Notes: generated by a model from the sequence alone, not told the origin. Numbered from the stretch's first letter, positions 18,288 through 27,858 are shown. The stretch is DNA of 64,000 nucleotides from Paraburkholderia largidicola (GCF_013426895.1 NZ_AP023174.1:1488001-1552000); one strand, 5' to 3'. Made by a program: numbers and translations.

Positions 18288-19145
18288 ATGCGTATCAAAC
18301 TGATCAACCCGAACACGACACAACGGATGACGGATGCCATGGGTCGTTGTGCACGCGAGGTCGTGGCCCCGGGGACGGAACTGGTGGCGGTGAGCCCGAC
18401 GATGGGCCCGCCGTCGATCGAGGGTTATTACGACGAGGCGCTCGCCACGCCCGGGCTGCTCGCGGAAATCGAAGCGGGCGAGCGCGACGGCTTCGACGGT
18501 TACGTGATTGCATGTTTCGGCGATCCCGGCCTCTATGCGGCGCGCGAACTGGCGCGCGGCCCGGTGATCGGCATCGCGGAAGCGGCGATGCATGCGGCGA
18601 GCGTGCTGGCGCCCGGGTTCTCGGTCGTGACGACGCTGTCGCGCACCTGCGGCATGGCGTGGCATCTGGCCGAGCGTTACGGCATGAAACGTTTCTGCCG
18701 CAACGTTCGCGCCACCGACGTCGCCGTGCTCGAACTCGATCAGCCCGGCTCGGCCGCGCGGCGCATCATCCTCGACGAATGTCGGCGAGCGCTCGACGAG
18801 GACGGATCGGACGCGATCGTGCTCGGTTGCGCGGGGATGGCCGAGCTGTGCCGCGAGATCGAGGATGCGCTGGGCGCGCCCGTCGTCGAAGGCGTGACGG
18901 CGGCTGTGAAGTGGGTCGAAGCGCTGGTTTCGCTGCGGCTCGCCACGGCCAAGCGGGGCGACTACGCGCGCCCGCTTGCCAAGCGCTACGACGGCGAGTT
19001 CGCACGCTTCAGCCCGACGGGCGAGCAGCCAGCCGCAGCGTCTGGCACGCAGCATGGCGCGAACGAAGCGCTGCTGCGGGTCAACGCGAGCGCCTTGCGC
19101 GCCGATCCCGCCTCAGATGTTGCGCCGCACATACACTCAGTCTGA
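18288..19145 (+). CDS. Asp/Glu/hydantoin (allantoin) racemase family protein
   Basis: A 285-residue cofactor-independent racemase with the two catalytic cysteines in the expected places: Cys76 in YVIACFGDPG and Cys181 in IVLGCAGM. The N-terminus RIKLINPNTTQRMT is typical of the hydantoin racemase branch, which includes allantoin racemase HpxA. Since allantoinase enzymes are enantioselective, a racemase next to puuE would allow use of both allantoin forms. The last about 40 residues are Ala/Ser-rich and not part of the usual fold (family proteins are about 240 residues). It is cotranscribed with the permease and followed by a terminator. Confidence 0.88.
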   Translation: MRIKLINPNTTQRMTDAMGRCAREVVAPGTELVAVSPTMGPPSIEGYYDEALATPGLLAEIEAGERDGFDGYVIACFGDPGLYAARELARGPVIGIAEAAMHAASVLAPGFSVVTTLSRTCGMAWHLAERYGMKRFCRNVRATDVAVLELDQPGSAARRIILDECRRALDEDGSDAIVLGCAGMAELCREIEDALGAPVVEGVTAAVKWVEALVSLRLATAKRGDYARPLAKRYDGEFARFSPTGEQPAAASGTQHGANEALLRVNASALRADPASDVAPHIHSV

Positions 19146-19157
19146 CATGCACTATCT

Positions 19158-19188
19158 GCCCGGGTGTATGGGCGCACCCGGGCGTTTT
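19158..19188 (+). terminator. Terminator after the racemase gene
   Basis: A 9-bp perfect stem GCCCGGGTG / CACCCGGGC is followed by GTTTTC. It separates the permease-racemase unit from the puuE operon. Confidence 0.75.
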
Positions 19189-19301
19189 CGCTACACTGGT
19201 TCAACCCTGCCGGCCCTGCCGTAGCGTGTTTTCGCGCTTTTTACGACGTCCGCCGGCGCGTACCCGTCAACGCTCACGTCAACCGCTGCGCCATTCACAT
19301 C

Positions 19302-20255
19302 ATGTCATTCGACCCGAACTATCCGCGCGACCTGATCGGCTACGGCCGCCACCCCGTGCAGGCAAACTGGCCAGGACGCGCGCGCGTCGCGGTGCAGTTC
19401 GTACTCAACTACGAAGAGGGCGGCGAGAACTGCGTGCTGCACGGCGATCCGGGCTCGGAACAGTTCCTGTCGGAAATCGTCGGCGCGGCGTCGTATCCGG
19501 CGCGTCACATGAGCATGGAGTCGATCTACGAATACGGCTCGCGCGCGGGCGTGTGGCGCATCCTGCGCGAGTTCGAGAAGCGTGGCCTGCCGCTGACGGT
19601 GTTCGGCGTCGGCATGGCGGTCGAGCGGCATCCGGAAGTCGCGCGCGCTTTTGTCGAACTGGGTCATGAGATCGCGTGTCATGGGTATCGCTGGATTCAC
19701 TATCAGGACATGTCTCCCGAGCGCGAAGCCGAGCATATGCGCCTCGGCATGGAAGCAATCGAGCGCGTGACGGGCCAGCGTCCGCTCGGCTGGTACACGG
19801 GCCGCGACAGTCCGAACACGCATCGGCTGGTGGCCGAATACGGCGGTTTTTTGTACGACTCGGATAACTACGGCGACGACCTGCCGTTCTGGATGGACGT
19901 CGAAGTGACGGGCGGCGCGAAAGTGCCGCAACTGATCCTGCCGTACACGCTCGACACCAACGACATGCGCTTCGCCACGCCACAAGGCTTCAACACGGCG
20001 GACCATTTCTTCACGTATCTGCGCGACGCATTCGACGTGCTGTACGAAGAGGGCGACGAAGCGCCGAAGATGCTGTCGATCGGCATGCACTGCCGTTTGC
20101 TTGGCCGTCCCGGACGCTTCCGCGCGCTGCAACGTTTCCTCGATCACATCGAGAAGCACGAGCGCGTGTGGGTGACGCGGCGTGTCGATATCGCGCGCCA
20201 CTGGCGCGAGCATCATCCCTACCAACAACAGGACAACCGCGGGGCTGCGGCATGA
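19302..20255 (+). CDS. puuE: Allantoinase PuuE (polysaccharide-deacetylase fold)
   Basis: Hydrolyses allantoin to allantoate. The 317-residue enzyme belongs to the NodB/polysaccharide deacetylase family, not the classical amidohydrolase allantoinase. It has YPRDLIGYGRHPVQANWPG at the start, NYEEGGENCVLHGD, the GHEIACHGYRWIHY motif, and GWYTGRDSPNTHRLV with DSDNYGDDLPFW. The ATG at 19302 gives MSFDPNYPRDLIGYG, the conserved start. Its stop overlaps the uraD start (ATGA), so translation is coupled. It opens a puuE-uraD-alc-allA operon. Confidence 0.95.
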   Translation: MSFDPNYPRDLIGYGRHPVQANWPGRARVAVQFVLNYEEGGENCVLHGDPGSEQFLSEIVGAASYPARHMSMESIYEYGSRAGVWRILREFEKRGLPLTVFGVGMAVERHPEVARAFVELGHEIACHGYRWIHYQDMSPEREAEHMRLGMEAIERVTGQRPLGWYTGRDSPNTHRLVAEYGGFLYDSDNYGDDLPFWMDVEVTGGAKVPQLILPYTLDTNDMRFATPQGFNTADHFFTYLRDAFDVLYEEGDEAPKMLSIGMHCRLLGRPGRFRALQRFLDHIEKHERVWVTRRVDIARHWREHHPYQQQDNRGAAA

Positions 20256-20773
20256 AGGCGATGCAATACACACTGGACCAACTCAACAGCATCTCGACCG
20301 ACGCGTTCGTCGCGGCGCTGTCGGGCATCTTCGAGCATTCGCCGTGGGTCGCCGAAGTGGCCGCCGCGCAGCGTCCGTACGCGAGCATCGACGCGTTGCA
20401 CAAGACGATGTCGAGCGCCGTCGAAACCGCAGGCGAAGCAAAGCAGCTCGCGCTGATCAACGCTCACCCGGAGCTCGCGGGCAAGGCGGCCGTACGCGGC
20501 GAACTGACGGCCGAATCGACGCGCGAGCAAAGCGGTGCCGGTCTCGGCCAATGCACGCAGGAAGAGTTCGACAAGCTGCTGCGCCTGAACGCGGCGTATC
20601 GCGAGAAGTTCGGCTTTCCGTTCATTCTCGCTGTGCGCGGCTACGACCGGCACGGCATCATCGCGAACTTCGAAGCGCGCGTGAACAACAGCCGCGCCGA
20701 CGAACTGCGCGCGAGCCTCGACCAGATCTATCGCATTGCGCGTTTCCGTCTCGACGATCTGATCAGCGCCTGA
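20252..20773 (+). CDS. uraD: 2-oxo-4-hydroxy-4-carboxy-5-ureidoimidazoline (OHCU) decarboxylase
   Basis: Converts OHCU to S-allantoin, the third step of urate breakdown. The 173-residue protein carries the family residues: His/Pro in LALINAHPELAGKAA, Ser/Glu/Gln in ESTREQSGAGL, and YREKFGFPFILAVRGYDR. The start used is the ATG overlapping the puuE stop by 4 bases; an upstream in-frame ATG would extend into puuE. It stands alone, not fused to puuE or to HIU hydrolase as in some bacteria. Confidence 0.95.
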   Translation: MKAMQYTLDQLNSISTDAFVAALSGIFEHSPWVAEVAAAQRPYASIDALHKTMSSAVETAGEAKQLALINAHPELAGKAAVRGELTAESTREQSGAGLGQCTQEEFDKLLRLNAAYREKFGFPFILAVRGYDRHGIIANFEARVNNSRADELRASLDQIYRIARFRLDDLISA

Positions 20774-20833
20774 TCGTCGCAGCACCGACTCGCATTTACA
20801 CAAAGCAACAACCAGACAGCAAGGAAGACAACG

Positions 20834-21847
20834 ATGGCACTCCCGATTCTCGATCCCAACGCCCCCGACTTCACGCGTCGTTTCGTGAACCTCGCGGACC
20901 CGCGTCTCGGCGCACAGGCGCTCGAAGCCAGCGACGATTTCTTCGCGCCGAAAGACCGCATGCTGAATCCGGAACCGGCCGTCTTCATTCCGGGCAAGTA
21001 CGACGAGCACGGCAAGTGGATGGACGGCTGGGAAACGCGTCGCAAGCGCACGACGGGCTATGACTGGTGCGTCGTGAAGCTCGCGCGTCCGGGTGTTATC
21101 AAGGGTCTCGATCTCGATACCAGCCACTTCACGGGCAACTTCCCGCCGGCGGCATCGGTGGAAGCGGCGCGGGTCGTGGACGGCGCACCGAACCAGTCGA
21201 CGCAATGGACCGAGATCGTCCCGTCGACCACATTGCAAGGCAATAGCCACCACTACCTCGATGTGGGCGACACGAACGCGTACACGCACCTGCGCGTGAA
21301 CATCTATCCGGACGGCGGCATCGCGCGTCTGCGCGTGTACGGCCAGCCTCAGGTCGATTGGGCGGGCGCGAGCCGCACCGATCTGTTCGACCTCGCCGCG
21401 ATGGAAAACGGCGCGTATCTGGTCGGCGCGAACAACCAGCACTTCGGCGCCGCATCGACGCTGCTGATGCCGGGACGCGGCGTCAACATGGGCGATGGCT
21501 GGGAAACGCGTCGCCGCCGCGAGCCGGGCAACGATTGGGCGATCGTCGCGCTCGCGCAGCCGGGCGTCATCAAGAAGATCGAAGTCGACACCGCGCACTT
21601 CAAGGGCAACTATCCGGACCGCTGCTCGATCCAGGCCGCGTACGTGACGGGCGGCACCGATAGCTCGCTGATCACGCAGGCGATGTTCTGGCCGGTGCTG
21701 CTCGGCGAGCAGAAGCTGCAGATGGACAAGCAGCACTTCTTCGAAAGCGAGATCGCCGCGCTCGGCCCCGTCACGCATATCCGCTTCAACATCATTCCGG
21801 ACGGCGGCGTGTCGCGTCTGCGTCTGTGGGGCACGCTCGCATCATGA
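20834..21847 (+). CDS. alc: Allantoicase
   Basis: Hydrolyses allantoate to ureidoglycolate and urea. The 337-residue protein shows the two-fold internal repeat typical of allantoicase: [20 protein letters not shown] with [16 protein letters not shown] in the first half, and [20 protein letters not shown] with [16 protein letters not shown] in the second. Both halves end in HxRxNIxPDGGxxRLRxxG. It lies 60 bp after uraD, and its stop overlaps the allA start (ATGA). Confidence 0.97.
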   Translation: MALPILDPNAPDFTRRFVNLADPRLGAQALEASDDFFAPKDRMLNPEPAVFIPGKYDEHGKWMDGWETRRKRTTGYDWCVVKLARPGVIKGLDLDTSHFTGNFPPAASVEAARVVDGAPNQSTQWTEIVPSTTLQGNSHHYLDVGDTNAYTHLRVNIYPDGGIARLRVYGQPQVDWAGASRTDLFDLAAMENGAYLVGANNQHFGAASTLLMPGRGVNMGDGWETRRRREPGNDWAIVALAQPGVIKKIEVDTAHFKGNYPDRCSIQAAYVTGGTDSSLITQAMFWPVLLGEQKLQMDKQHFFESEIAALGPVTHIRFNIIPDGGVSRLRLWGTLAS

Positions 21848-22356
21848 AGACACTCGCAATCGAACCGCTGACACGCGAAGCGTTCGCGCCGTTCGGCGAC
21901 GTGATCGAACTGGAAGGCGCGAAGCAGATCCCGATCAATCTCGGCACGACGATCCGCTATCACGATCTCGCGAAAGTCGACGTCACCGACGAAGGCGGGC
22001 GCACGCTCGTCAATCTGTTCCGAGGACAGCCGCGCGCGCTGCCGTTCGAAATCACGATGATGGAGCGACATCCGCTGGGTTCGCAGGCGTTCATTCCTTT
22101 GAACGACAAGCCGTATCTGGTTGTCGTTGCGCCTGCCGGCGAGCTGGATGAATCGAAGATTCGCGCGTTCGTGACGAGCGGGTGGCAAGGCGTGAACTAC
22201 GCGAAGGGCGTGTGGCACCATCCGCTGCTGGCGTTGGGCGAGGTGAGCGATTTCATTGTCGTCGATCGTGGCGGTGATGGGCTCAATCTCAACGAGCAGA
22301 ATTTGCGCGAATCGCAGTGGTTGACGGAAGAGGCGATGAACGCCGTGGTTGTCTGA
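21844..22356 (+). CDS. allA: Ureidoglycolate lyase
   Basis: Cleaves ureidoglycolate to glyoxylate and urea, the last step of this branch. The 170-residue cupin-type protein has [14 protein letters not shown] at the start, [28 protein letters not shown] and [21 protein letters not shown], all family signatures. The ATG overlaps the alc stop; the six-codon longer frame is less likely. It ends the puuE-uraD-alc-allA operon, followed by a strong terminator. Urea would go to urease, which is outside the window. Confidence 0.96.
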   Translation: MKTLAIEPLTREAFAPFGDVIELEGAKQIPINLGTTIRYHDLAKVDVTDEGGRTLVNLFRGQPRALPFEITMMERHPLGSQAFIPLNDKPYLVVVAPAGELDESKIRAFVTSGWQGVNYAKGVWHHPLLALGEVSDFIVVDRGGDGLNLNEQNLRESQWLTEEAMNAVVV

Positions 22357-22418
22357 TGCTTGCGCGCTGAGCTCATGCTTGAACTGCGCGGTTTGGTAGT
22401 GTGATCGGTTGTGGTTGA

Positions 22419-22456
22419 AAAAGCCCATTGCGACGGGAGTCGCAATGGGCTTTTGC
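22419..22456 (+). terminator. Terminator of the allantoin operon
   Basis: A long perfect stem AAAAGCCCATTGCGA / TCGCAATGGGCTTTT, about 65 bp after the allA stop. Confidence 0.9.
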
Positions 22457-22546
22457 TTTGCCGCGCGTGTTGTGCATGGCCCGCAAAAAATCGCGGACAA
22501 TCGCTGGCGGCCTTGATGATGCGCATCCAACTATTCGCGAGACAAC

Positions 22547-22915
22547 ATGCAAGCGTCACTAAACCGGATCCTGCTGTATGTGAAGGACGTCGAGAGCACG
22601 TGTGCGTTCTATCAGCGCTATTTTGGCTACACGGCCACGCATGACAACGACGACCGCATCGTCGAACTGACTCCGCCGCACGGCGGCGCGATCCTGATGA
22701 TTCATCAGGCCGCAAAAGGCGTCAAGGCAGGGCAGGCGACCGTCAAGCTGGTGTTCGACGTCGAGGACGTGGACGCGTTCAAGGCGCGTTGCGCAGATGA
22801 AGGACTCGTATTCGGCGCGACGCATCGCGCGGACGGCTACAGCTTTGCGAATTCAAAAGACCCGGACGGCAATTCCGTGTCGATCTCCAGTCGCGGTTTT
22901 CGTGCGGGCCGATGA
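22547..22915 (+). CDS. VOC-family (glyoxalase/bleomycin resistance-like) protein
   Basis: A 122-residue single-domain vicinal-oxygen-chelate protein: LNRILLYVKDVESTCAFYQRYFGY, the central strand VELTPPHGGAILMIHQ, and the C-terminal FANSKDPDGNSVSISSRG. Metal ligands would be the His/Glu type residues on these strands; the exact set is not typical of glyoxalase I, so another lyase, dioxygenase or binding role is possible. It lies alone between the allantoin operon terminator and the converging puuD gene. No substrate can be named. Confidence 0.85.
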   Translation: MQASLNRILLYVKDVESTCAFYQRYFGYTATHDNDDRIVELTPPHGGAILMIHQAAKGVKAGQATVKLVFDVEDVDAFKARCADEGLVFGATHRADGYSFANSKDPDGNSVSISSRGFRAGR

Positions 22916-22951
22916 GCGTGCATGACAAGTTTGGCGTGTCTTCAGTGGCAT

Positions 22952-22976
22952 AAAAAAAGCGGACTGCCGCTTGCGC
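22952..22976 (-). terminator. Terminator of puuD
   Basis: AAGCGG-ACTG-CCGCTT, followed on the reverse strand by seven Ts; 60 bp after the puuD stop. Confidence 0.8.
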
Positions 22977-23033
22977 GAACAGCCCGCTAACCTCGAAGAA
23001 ACGGGCTTGCGCCCGTCATCGACACCTCGATCG

Positions 23034-24227
23034 TTAATTCACCGCGCCGCCCTGGAACCACGCGGCGATCTTCTGCCGTTCCTCGTCGGTCATGTGCGTG
23101 ACGTTGCCGAGCGGCATCGCCTTCAGCGTCACGGCCTGTTGATAGATGCGCTGCGCGTTCGTCGAAATCTCTGCAGGCGTATCGAGCAGCACACCGGCGG
23201 GCGCGCTGCCCATCATCGTCGGATGCGCGGAGTGGCAGGCGACGCAGCGCTGCTGCAGGACGGGCACGATATCGGCCGTCTTCACGACGGGGGCGTTTGC
23301 CGCTTCCGCGACGGGCACGACGGGCTTGGGCATCGTCCAGAACAGCGCGCCGAACATCAGCACGATGCCCGCGAGCGGCAGATACCACAGCACCTGGCCA
23401 CGGTGACGCATCACGAAGAACTGACGGATCAGCGCGCCTGCCAGCATGATGACGACCAGCACTGCCCAGTTGTACGGATGCGTGTACGTCATCGCGTAGT
23501 GGTTCGACAGCATCGCGAACACGACGGGCAGCGTGAAGTACGTGTTGTGGACCGAGCGCTGCTTGCCGCGCTTGCCGTAGATCGGGTTCGGCGTTTCGCC
23601 CTTGAGCATCGCGGCGACCATCTTGCGCTGACCCGGGATGATGACGAAGAACACATTCGCCGACATGATCGTCGCGAGCATCGCGCCCATGATCAGGTAC
23701 GCCGCACGGGCCGCGAAGATGTGGCACGCGAGGAACGCGGCGATCAGCACATAGATGCCGACGCAGATGCCGAGCACCTTGTCCTTGTTGCCGAGCATCC
23801 GGCACAGCGTGTCATACACGATCCAGCCCGCAGCGAGGAACCCGAGCGCCGAGAAGATCGCGACGACAGGACCCATGTCGAGTACGTTCTTGTCGATCAG
23901 ATACGTGTTCGGCGCGAACAGATACAACACCGTGAAGAGACCGAAACCGGACAGCCATGTCGTGTACGACGGCCACTTCGACCAGTGCAGGTCGTCGGGC
24001 ATTTCGGGCGGCGCAACGGTGTACTTCTGCATGTTGTAGAAGCCGCCGCCGTGCACGTGCCACAGTTCGCCGAACACGCCGCGCCGGCGCTGGTTCGGGT
24101 CCACAGGCGGCTTCAGGCTATTGTCGAGCGCAACGAAGTAAAACGACTCGCCGATCCATGCAATCGCGGCGATAACGTGAAACCAGCGAATCGCGAGATT
24201 CAACCAGTCGGTGATAAAGCCTTCCAT
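23034..24227 (-). CDS. puuD: Urate hydroxylase PuuD (membrane-bound, cytochrome c fused)
   Basis: Oxidises urate to 5-hydroxyisourate, passing electrons through a fused cytochrome c instead of making H2O2 as soluble uricase does. The 397-residue protein has an N-terminal membrane domain with about 8 helices (starting DWLNLAIRWFHVIAAIAWIGESFYFV) and a C-terminal haem domain with CVACH at 328-332 and AMPLGNVTHMTDEER supplying the axial Met. The ATG at 24227 follows GGAGGAG. It lies downstream of uraH on the same strand, so the order uraH-puuD covers steps one and two. It is convergent with the VOC gene. Confidence 0.96.
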   Translation of the reverse strand: MEGFITDWLNLAIRWFHVIAAIAWIGESFYFVALDNSLKPPVDPNQRRRGVFGELWHVHGGGFYNMQKYTVAPPEMPDDLHWSKWPSYTTWLSGFGLFTVLYLFAPNTYLIDKNVLDMGPVVAIFSALGFLAAGWIVYDTLCRMLGNKDKVLGICVGIYVLIAAFLACHIFAARAAYLIMGAMLATIMSANVFFVIIPGQRKMVAAMLKGETPNPIYGKRGKQRSVHNTYFTLPVVFAMLSNHYAMTYTHPYNWAVLVVIMLAGALIRQFFVMRHRGQVLWYLPLAGIVLMFGALFWTMPKPVVPVAEAANAPVVKTADIVPVLQQRCVACHSAHPTMMGSAPAGVLLDTPAEISTNAQRIYQQAVTLKAMPLGNVTHMTDEERQKIAAWFQGGAVN

Positions 24228-24455
24228 GAAACTCCTCCACTCCTGATTCGTTGTTCGCGCAGCATCTCGGGTGTTGCGCGGCATGCGGGGTTGTTGCGCC
24301 GGTGCAGGTCCGCTATCGGAACAATGCATGCAACGGCAGTCTGATGAAATCGGGTGCCGATCGATCACGGCTTTCTGGCTTGCCCTTCGCGAATGTCTCC
24401 ATGTCATCTGCGAAATGCACGCACGCGCACGATCGTGCACGCGCCGCCACGCGCC

Positions 24456-24809
24456 TCAGCTGCCGCGATAGGTGCTGTACGCCCAGGGCGACACGAGTAG
24501 CGGCACGTGATAGTGCGCGCCCGCATCGGCAATGCCGAAACGCAGCACGACGCGATCGACGAAGCGCGGTTCGGGCACCTTGGTGCCGATCGACGCAAAA
24601 TAGTCGCCTGCGTGGAACACCAGTTCATATTCGCCGACGGCGAGTGCATCGCCTTCGAGCAGCGGCTCGTTGCAGCGGCCGTCGTGATTGGTGGTGGTGG
24701 TTTTGAGCGCGCGGCGCGTGTCGCCGGAGAGCGCAAAGAGTTCGACCTTGATATCGGCGCCGGGACGGCCGTTGGCCGTGTCGAGCACGTGGGTAGTGAG
24801 CTTGCCCAT
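24456..24809 (-). CDS. uraH: 5-hydroxyisourate hydrolase (transthyretin-like)
   Basis: Hydrolyses 5-hydroxyisourate to OHCU. The 117-residue protein has the N-terminal signature LTTHVLDTANGRPG, the Arg in LKTTTTNHDGRCNEPLL, and the invariant C-terminal YRGS, with His in HYHVPLLVSPWAYSTYRGS. AAGGA precedes the ATG. It is first in a uraH-puuD unit divergent from the 8-oxoguanine deaminase gene. The 228 bp between uraH and puuD holds no further gene. Confidence 0.97.
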   Translation of the reverse strand: MGKLTTHVLDTANGRPGADIKVELFALSGDTRRALKTTTTNHDGRCNEPLLEGDALAVGEYELVFHAGDYFASIGTKVPEPRFVDRVVLRFGIADAGAHYHVPLLVSPWAYSTYRGS

Positions 24810-25402
24810 TCGCGATTGTCCTTGTGTAGATGCGAGGTTTCAGCGGCGGCCCGATCCATGACACGTTGCGGCGGATCGAGGCTCCACGTCAGTGGCTACA
24901 TACCCGTCGGCGGTTTGAAGCGAGCGCCGTGACATCCATTGTAGAAACATTGTTCACCTCCGCGAGCCAGCGATAGGAAAGATAATCGCTGCCGCATGAC
25001 GCCCCGCTGGCGGGTATCGGGCAGGCAGTCCGATGCATGCGCGACGGCCGGTGCTGCACGGTTCCGATCGTACCGGCGCCAAAAATGCCGACTATATGCG
25101 CGGCGTGAACTTCGGTATCGCAGCGGCGCGAGTTGCCAGCGCAATTTTGTCGCCTGAAGGTTACGTCCATGCGCGGCGCTGCCGCGCATCCCGAAGACGG
25201 CGGAACACGCTGGGTAACCGGGCCAACTGCGTTCGAACGGACGCGGCGGCACGGTGGCGTGCCGCCGGCATCGCGTTCGAACGACTTTTGCATTTGCTCG
25301 GAAAGCCGCATGCTGCGGTGACGGCAAACCGATGCAGTCTGGAATGGCAGCATCGTGCAGCGGCCACATCGGCGGCAACACAGGGCAGCACTGGAGAAAC
25401 GA
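24810..25402. other. Divergent regulatory region, uraH / 8-oxoguanine deaminase
   Basis: No convincing gene is seen in 593 bp; the frames here are Arg/Cys-rich and unlike coding DNA of this genome. The region contains two copies of CGTTCGAACG (25230-25239 and 25274-25283), 44 bp apart, between which lies a GCGGCGGCACGG / GTGCCGCC dyad. Confidence 0.5.
25230..25283. promoter_or_regulatory. Two CGTTCGAACG palindromes, possible operator pair
   Basis: Two identical perfect 10-bp palindromes with centres 44 bp (about four helical turns) apart, 120-173 bp before the deaminase start. The same palindrome is paired upstream of guaB. A shared purine-responsive regulator is a guess. Confidence 0.4.
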
Positions 25403-26812
25403 ATGACGATGCAAACCAATTCAACCGGCGTGACGCGAACCGCCGGCCAGCGCGGCAGGACGATGCTGGTGAGGCATGCGGACGTGCTGGTCACCATGGA
25501 CGGCGAGCGTCGCGAGTTGCGCGACGGCGGCCTCTATATCGAAGACAACCGGATCGTCGCCGTCGGTCGGACGGATGAACTGCCCGACACCGCCGACGAA
25601 ATCCTCGACATGACGGGCCATCTGGTGATTCCCGGCCTCGTCAACACGCACCACCACATGTATCAGAGCCTGACGCGTGCGATTCCTGCCGCGCAGGACG
25701 CCGAGCTGTTCGGCTGGCTGACCAGCCTGTACAAGGTGTGGGCGAACCTCACGCCGGAAATGATCGAGGTGTCGACGCTGACGGCGATGGCCGAACTGTT
25801 GCTGTCGGGCTGCACGACGTCGAGCGATCACCTGTACATCTATCCGAACGGTAGCCGGCTCGACGACAGCATTGCCGCTGCGCGCCGCATCGGCATGCGT
25901 TTTCATGCGAGCCGCGGCAGCATGAGCGTCGGGCAGAAAGACGGCGGCCTGCCGCCGGATGCCGTCGTCGAGCAGGAAGCAGACGTTCTGAAAGACACGC
26001 AGCGTCTGATCGAGACGTATCACGACGAAGGGCGTTACGCGATGCTGCGGGTCGTCGTCGCGCCGTGCTCGCCGTTCTCGGTGAGCCGCGACTTGATGCG
26101 CGAGTCGGCTGCGATGGCGCGACACTACGGCGTGTCGCTGCATACGCACCTGGCCGAGAACGTGAACGATATTGCATACAGCCGCGAGAAGTTCGGCATG
26201 ACGCCCGCGGAATATGCAGAGGACCTCGGCTGGATCGGGCACGACGTATGGCATGCGCACTGCGTGCAGCTCGACGATGCCGGCATCGCGCTGTTCGCGC
26301 GCACGGGGACGGGCGTCGCGCATTGTCCCTGTTCGAACATGCGGCTTGCGTCGGGTATCGCGCCGGTGAAGAAAATGCGGCTCGCGGGCGTGCCCGTCGG
26401 GCTGGGTGTCGATGGATCGGCGTCGAACGACGGCGCGCAGATGGTTGCGGAAGTGCGTCAGGCGCTGCTGTTGCAGCGGGTTGGTTTCGGACCGGATGCG
26501 ATGACCGCACGCGAGGCGCTCGAGATTGCGACGCTCGGCGGCGCGAAGGTGCTGAACCGCGACGATATCGGCGCGCTCGCGCCCGGCATGGCAGCGGACT
26601 TCGTGTCGTTCGATCTCCGGCAGCCGCTCTTTGCGGGCGCGCTGCATGATCCCGTTGCGGCGCTGGTGTTCTGTGCGCCGTCGCAGGTCTCGACGAGCGT
26701 GATTGGCGGCAAGGTCGTGGTGAAGGACGGCGTGCTGACGACGGTGGATCTCGGCCCGGTGATCGAGCGGCACAACCGGCTCGCGCAAAGGCTGTATGAA
26801 AGTGCAGCCTAA
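25403..26812 (+). CDS. 8-oxoguanine deaminase (amidohydrolase family)
   Basis: A 469-residue cytosolic metal-dependent deaminase of the ATZ/TRZ-like amidohydrolase group, most like the 8-oxoguanine deaminases (Pseudomonas Pa0142 type) that make urate and ammonia. Metal and catalytic residues are visible: the HxH pair in LVNTHHHMYQSLTRAIPAAQ, His in LHTHLAENVND (with the catalytic Glu), His in WHAHCVQL, and Asp in GLGVDGSASNDGA. CSNMRLASG is also typical. The start is the ATG 12 bases after GGAG; an ATG two codons on is possible. Divergent from uraH, it feeds urate to PuuD. Guanine or another purine as substrate cannot be excluded from sequence alone. Confidence 0.85.
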   Translation: MTMQTNSTGVTRTAGQRGRTMLVRHADVLVTMDGERRELRDGGLYIEDNRIVAVGRTDELPDTADEILDMTGHLVIPGLVNTHHHMYQSLTRAIPAAQDAELFGWLTSLYKVWANLTPEMIEVSTLTAMAELLLSGCTTSSDHLYIYPNGSRLDDSIAAARRIGMRFHASRGSMSVGQKDGGLPPDAVVEQEADVLKDTQRLIETYHDEGRYAMLRVVVAPCSPFSVSRDLMRESAAMARHYGVSLHTHLAENVNDIAYSREKFGMTPAEYAEDLGWIGHDVWHAHCVQLDDAGIALFARTGTGVAHCPCSNMRLASGIAPVKKMRLAGVPVGLGVDGSASNDGAQMVAEVRQALLLQRVGFGPDAMTAREALEIATLGGAKVLNRDDIGALAPGMAADFVSFDLRQPLFAGALHDPVAALVFCAPSQVSTSVIGGKVVVKDGVLTTVDLGPVIERHNRLAQRLYESAA

Positions 26813-26823
26813 GTGGATTGCAT

Positions 26824-26853
26824 AAAAAAGGCGGCGGTTGGAAACCGCCGCCT
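26824..26853 (-). terminator. Terminator of the LysR gene
   Basis: The stem AGGCGGCGGTT / AACCGCCGCCT is followed on the reverse strand by TTTTTT. It lies between the convergent deaminase and LysR genes. Confidence 0.85.
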
Positions 26854-26891
26854 GCACGATAGTGCTTTGCCTGTCGCGTGTGAAAGCCGCG

Positions 26892-27821
26892 TTACTTGGC
26901 GATCAGTGTCTTGGTCGCTTCGGCGACGAGGCTGCGCAACCAGCGCACTTCATCGGAGTAATGCACGCGCTCATGCCACAGCTGGTAATACTGCATCGGC
27001 GGAAAGTCCAGCGGCGCGGGCACGACGGTCAGCGGCAGGAACTTCGCGTAGTAGTCGGCGAAAAGGCGCGTGGTCGTGAAGATCAGATCCGACTTGATCA
27101 GCACGTACGGCGCAAGGTTGAAGTACGGCAACGTGACGACGACATGACGCTTGAGGCGCTCGCGGGCGAGATGCACGTCGATTGCGCCGCGCTGGCCGAC
27201 GGAATAGGGCGTCGGCGCAAGATGCGGCGCGTTCAGGTACTGATCGAGCGTCAGGCCGCCACGCTTTGCAAACGGATGCGTGTTGCTCATCAGGCACACG
27301 ATCTGGTCGACGAACAGATTGGACAGATGCAGTTGCTCGGGCGGTTCCGGCCAGTTGCCGACGACGATGTCGAGCTTGCCGTCCTCGAGCGCCAGTTCGT
27401 AGTCGAACGCGGGACCGAGCGAGTGGAACTCGAGTGTTGCGTTCGGTGCGGCCTGGCGGAAGCGCTCGACGACGGTCGGCACGAACAGCACGTTCAGGTA
27501 GTCCGGGCAGCCGATCCGGTAGCAGCGGATCGACGTCGCCGGGTCGAAGTTGTGCTGCTGAAATTTAATGCGTTCGATCTCGCGCAGTGCATTTTGCACG
27601 GGTTCGAGCAGGCGTAGCCCGTATTCGGTCGGCACCATGCCGGATTTGCCGCGTACGAGAAGCGGGTCGCCCGTGATGTCGCGCAGCCGCCGCAGCGCGG
27701 CGCTGATCGCGGGTTGGGACTGGTTCAGTTTGACGGCGGCGCGCGTGACGCTGCGCTCCATCAGAAGGGTGTGCAAGACGCGCAATAGGTAGGTGTCGAT
27801 CGCCTCGCGTTGCTGACTCAT
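26892..27821 (-). CDS. LysR-type transcriptional regulator
   Basis: A 309-residue regulator with an N-terminal winged helix-turn-helix (RVLHTLLMERSVTRAAVKLNQ, then SQPAISAALRRLRDITGDPLL) and a substrate-binding-like effector domain from about residue 95. It is divergent from the four-gene BMP-type ABC transporter, the usual LysR arrangement, so it most likely activates that transporter in response to a purine or its breakdown product. The DNA-binding helix contains QSQPAISAAL, standard for the family. The palindrome CTGATCGATCAG lies 26 bp upstream of its start. Confidence 0.92.
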   Translation of the reverse strand: MSQQREAIDTYLLRVLHTLLMERSVTRAAVKLNQSQPAISAALRRLRDITGDPLLVRGKSGMVPTEYGLRLLEPVQNALREIERIKFQQHNFDPATSIRCYRIGCPDYLNVLFVPTVVERFRQAAPNATLEFHSLGPAFDYELALEDGKLDIVVGNWPEPPEQLHLSNLFVDQIVCLMSNTHPFAKRGGLTLDQYLNAPHLAPTPYSVGQRGAIDVHLARERLKRHVVVTLPYFNLAPYVLIKSDLIFTTTRLFADYYAKFLPLTVVPAPLDFPPMQYYQLWHERVHYSDEVRWLRSLVAEATKTLIAK

Positions 27822-27846
27822 GACTTCTCCGAAATATATGTTCTGG

Positions 27847-27858
27847 CTGATCGATCAG
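27847..27858. promoter_or_regulatory. Palindrome CTGATCGATCAG in the LysR/ABC divergent region
   Basis: A perfect 12-bp palindrome between the divergent LysR and ABC genes, flanked by AT-rich ATATAT stretches that could be promoter elements. It is a candidate LysR recognition site, although it lacks the exact T-N11-A form. Confidence 0.4.

Noticed and set aside
22971..24344. 457-residue forward open frame
   Set aside because: Antisense of puuD; extremely His/Arg/Asp-rich, no family.
25256..25271. Sigma-54-like TGGCGTG-CCGC-CGGCA before the deaminase gene
   Set aside because: Too many mismatches, and it lies within a GC-rich dyad that can produce the spacing by chance.
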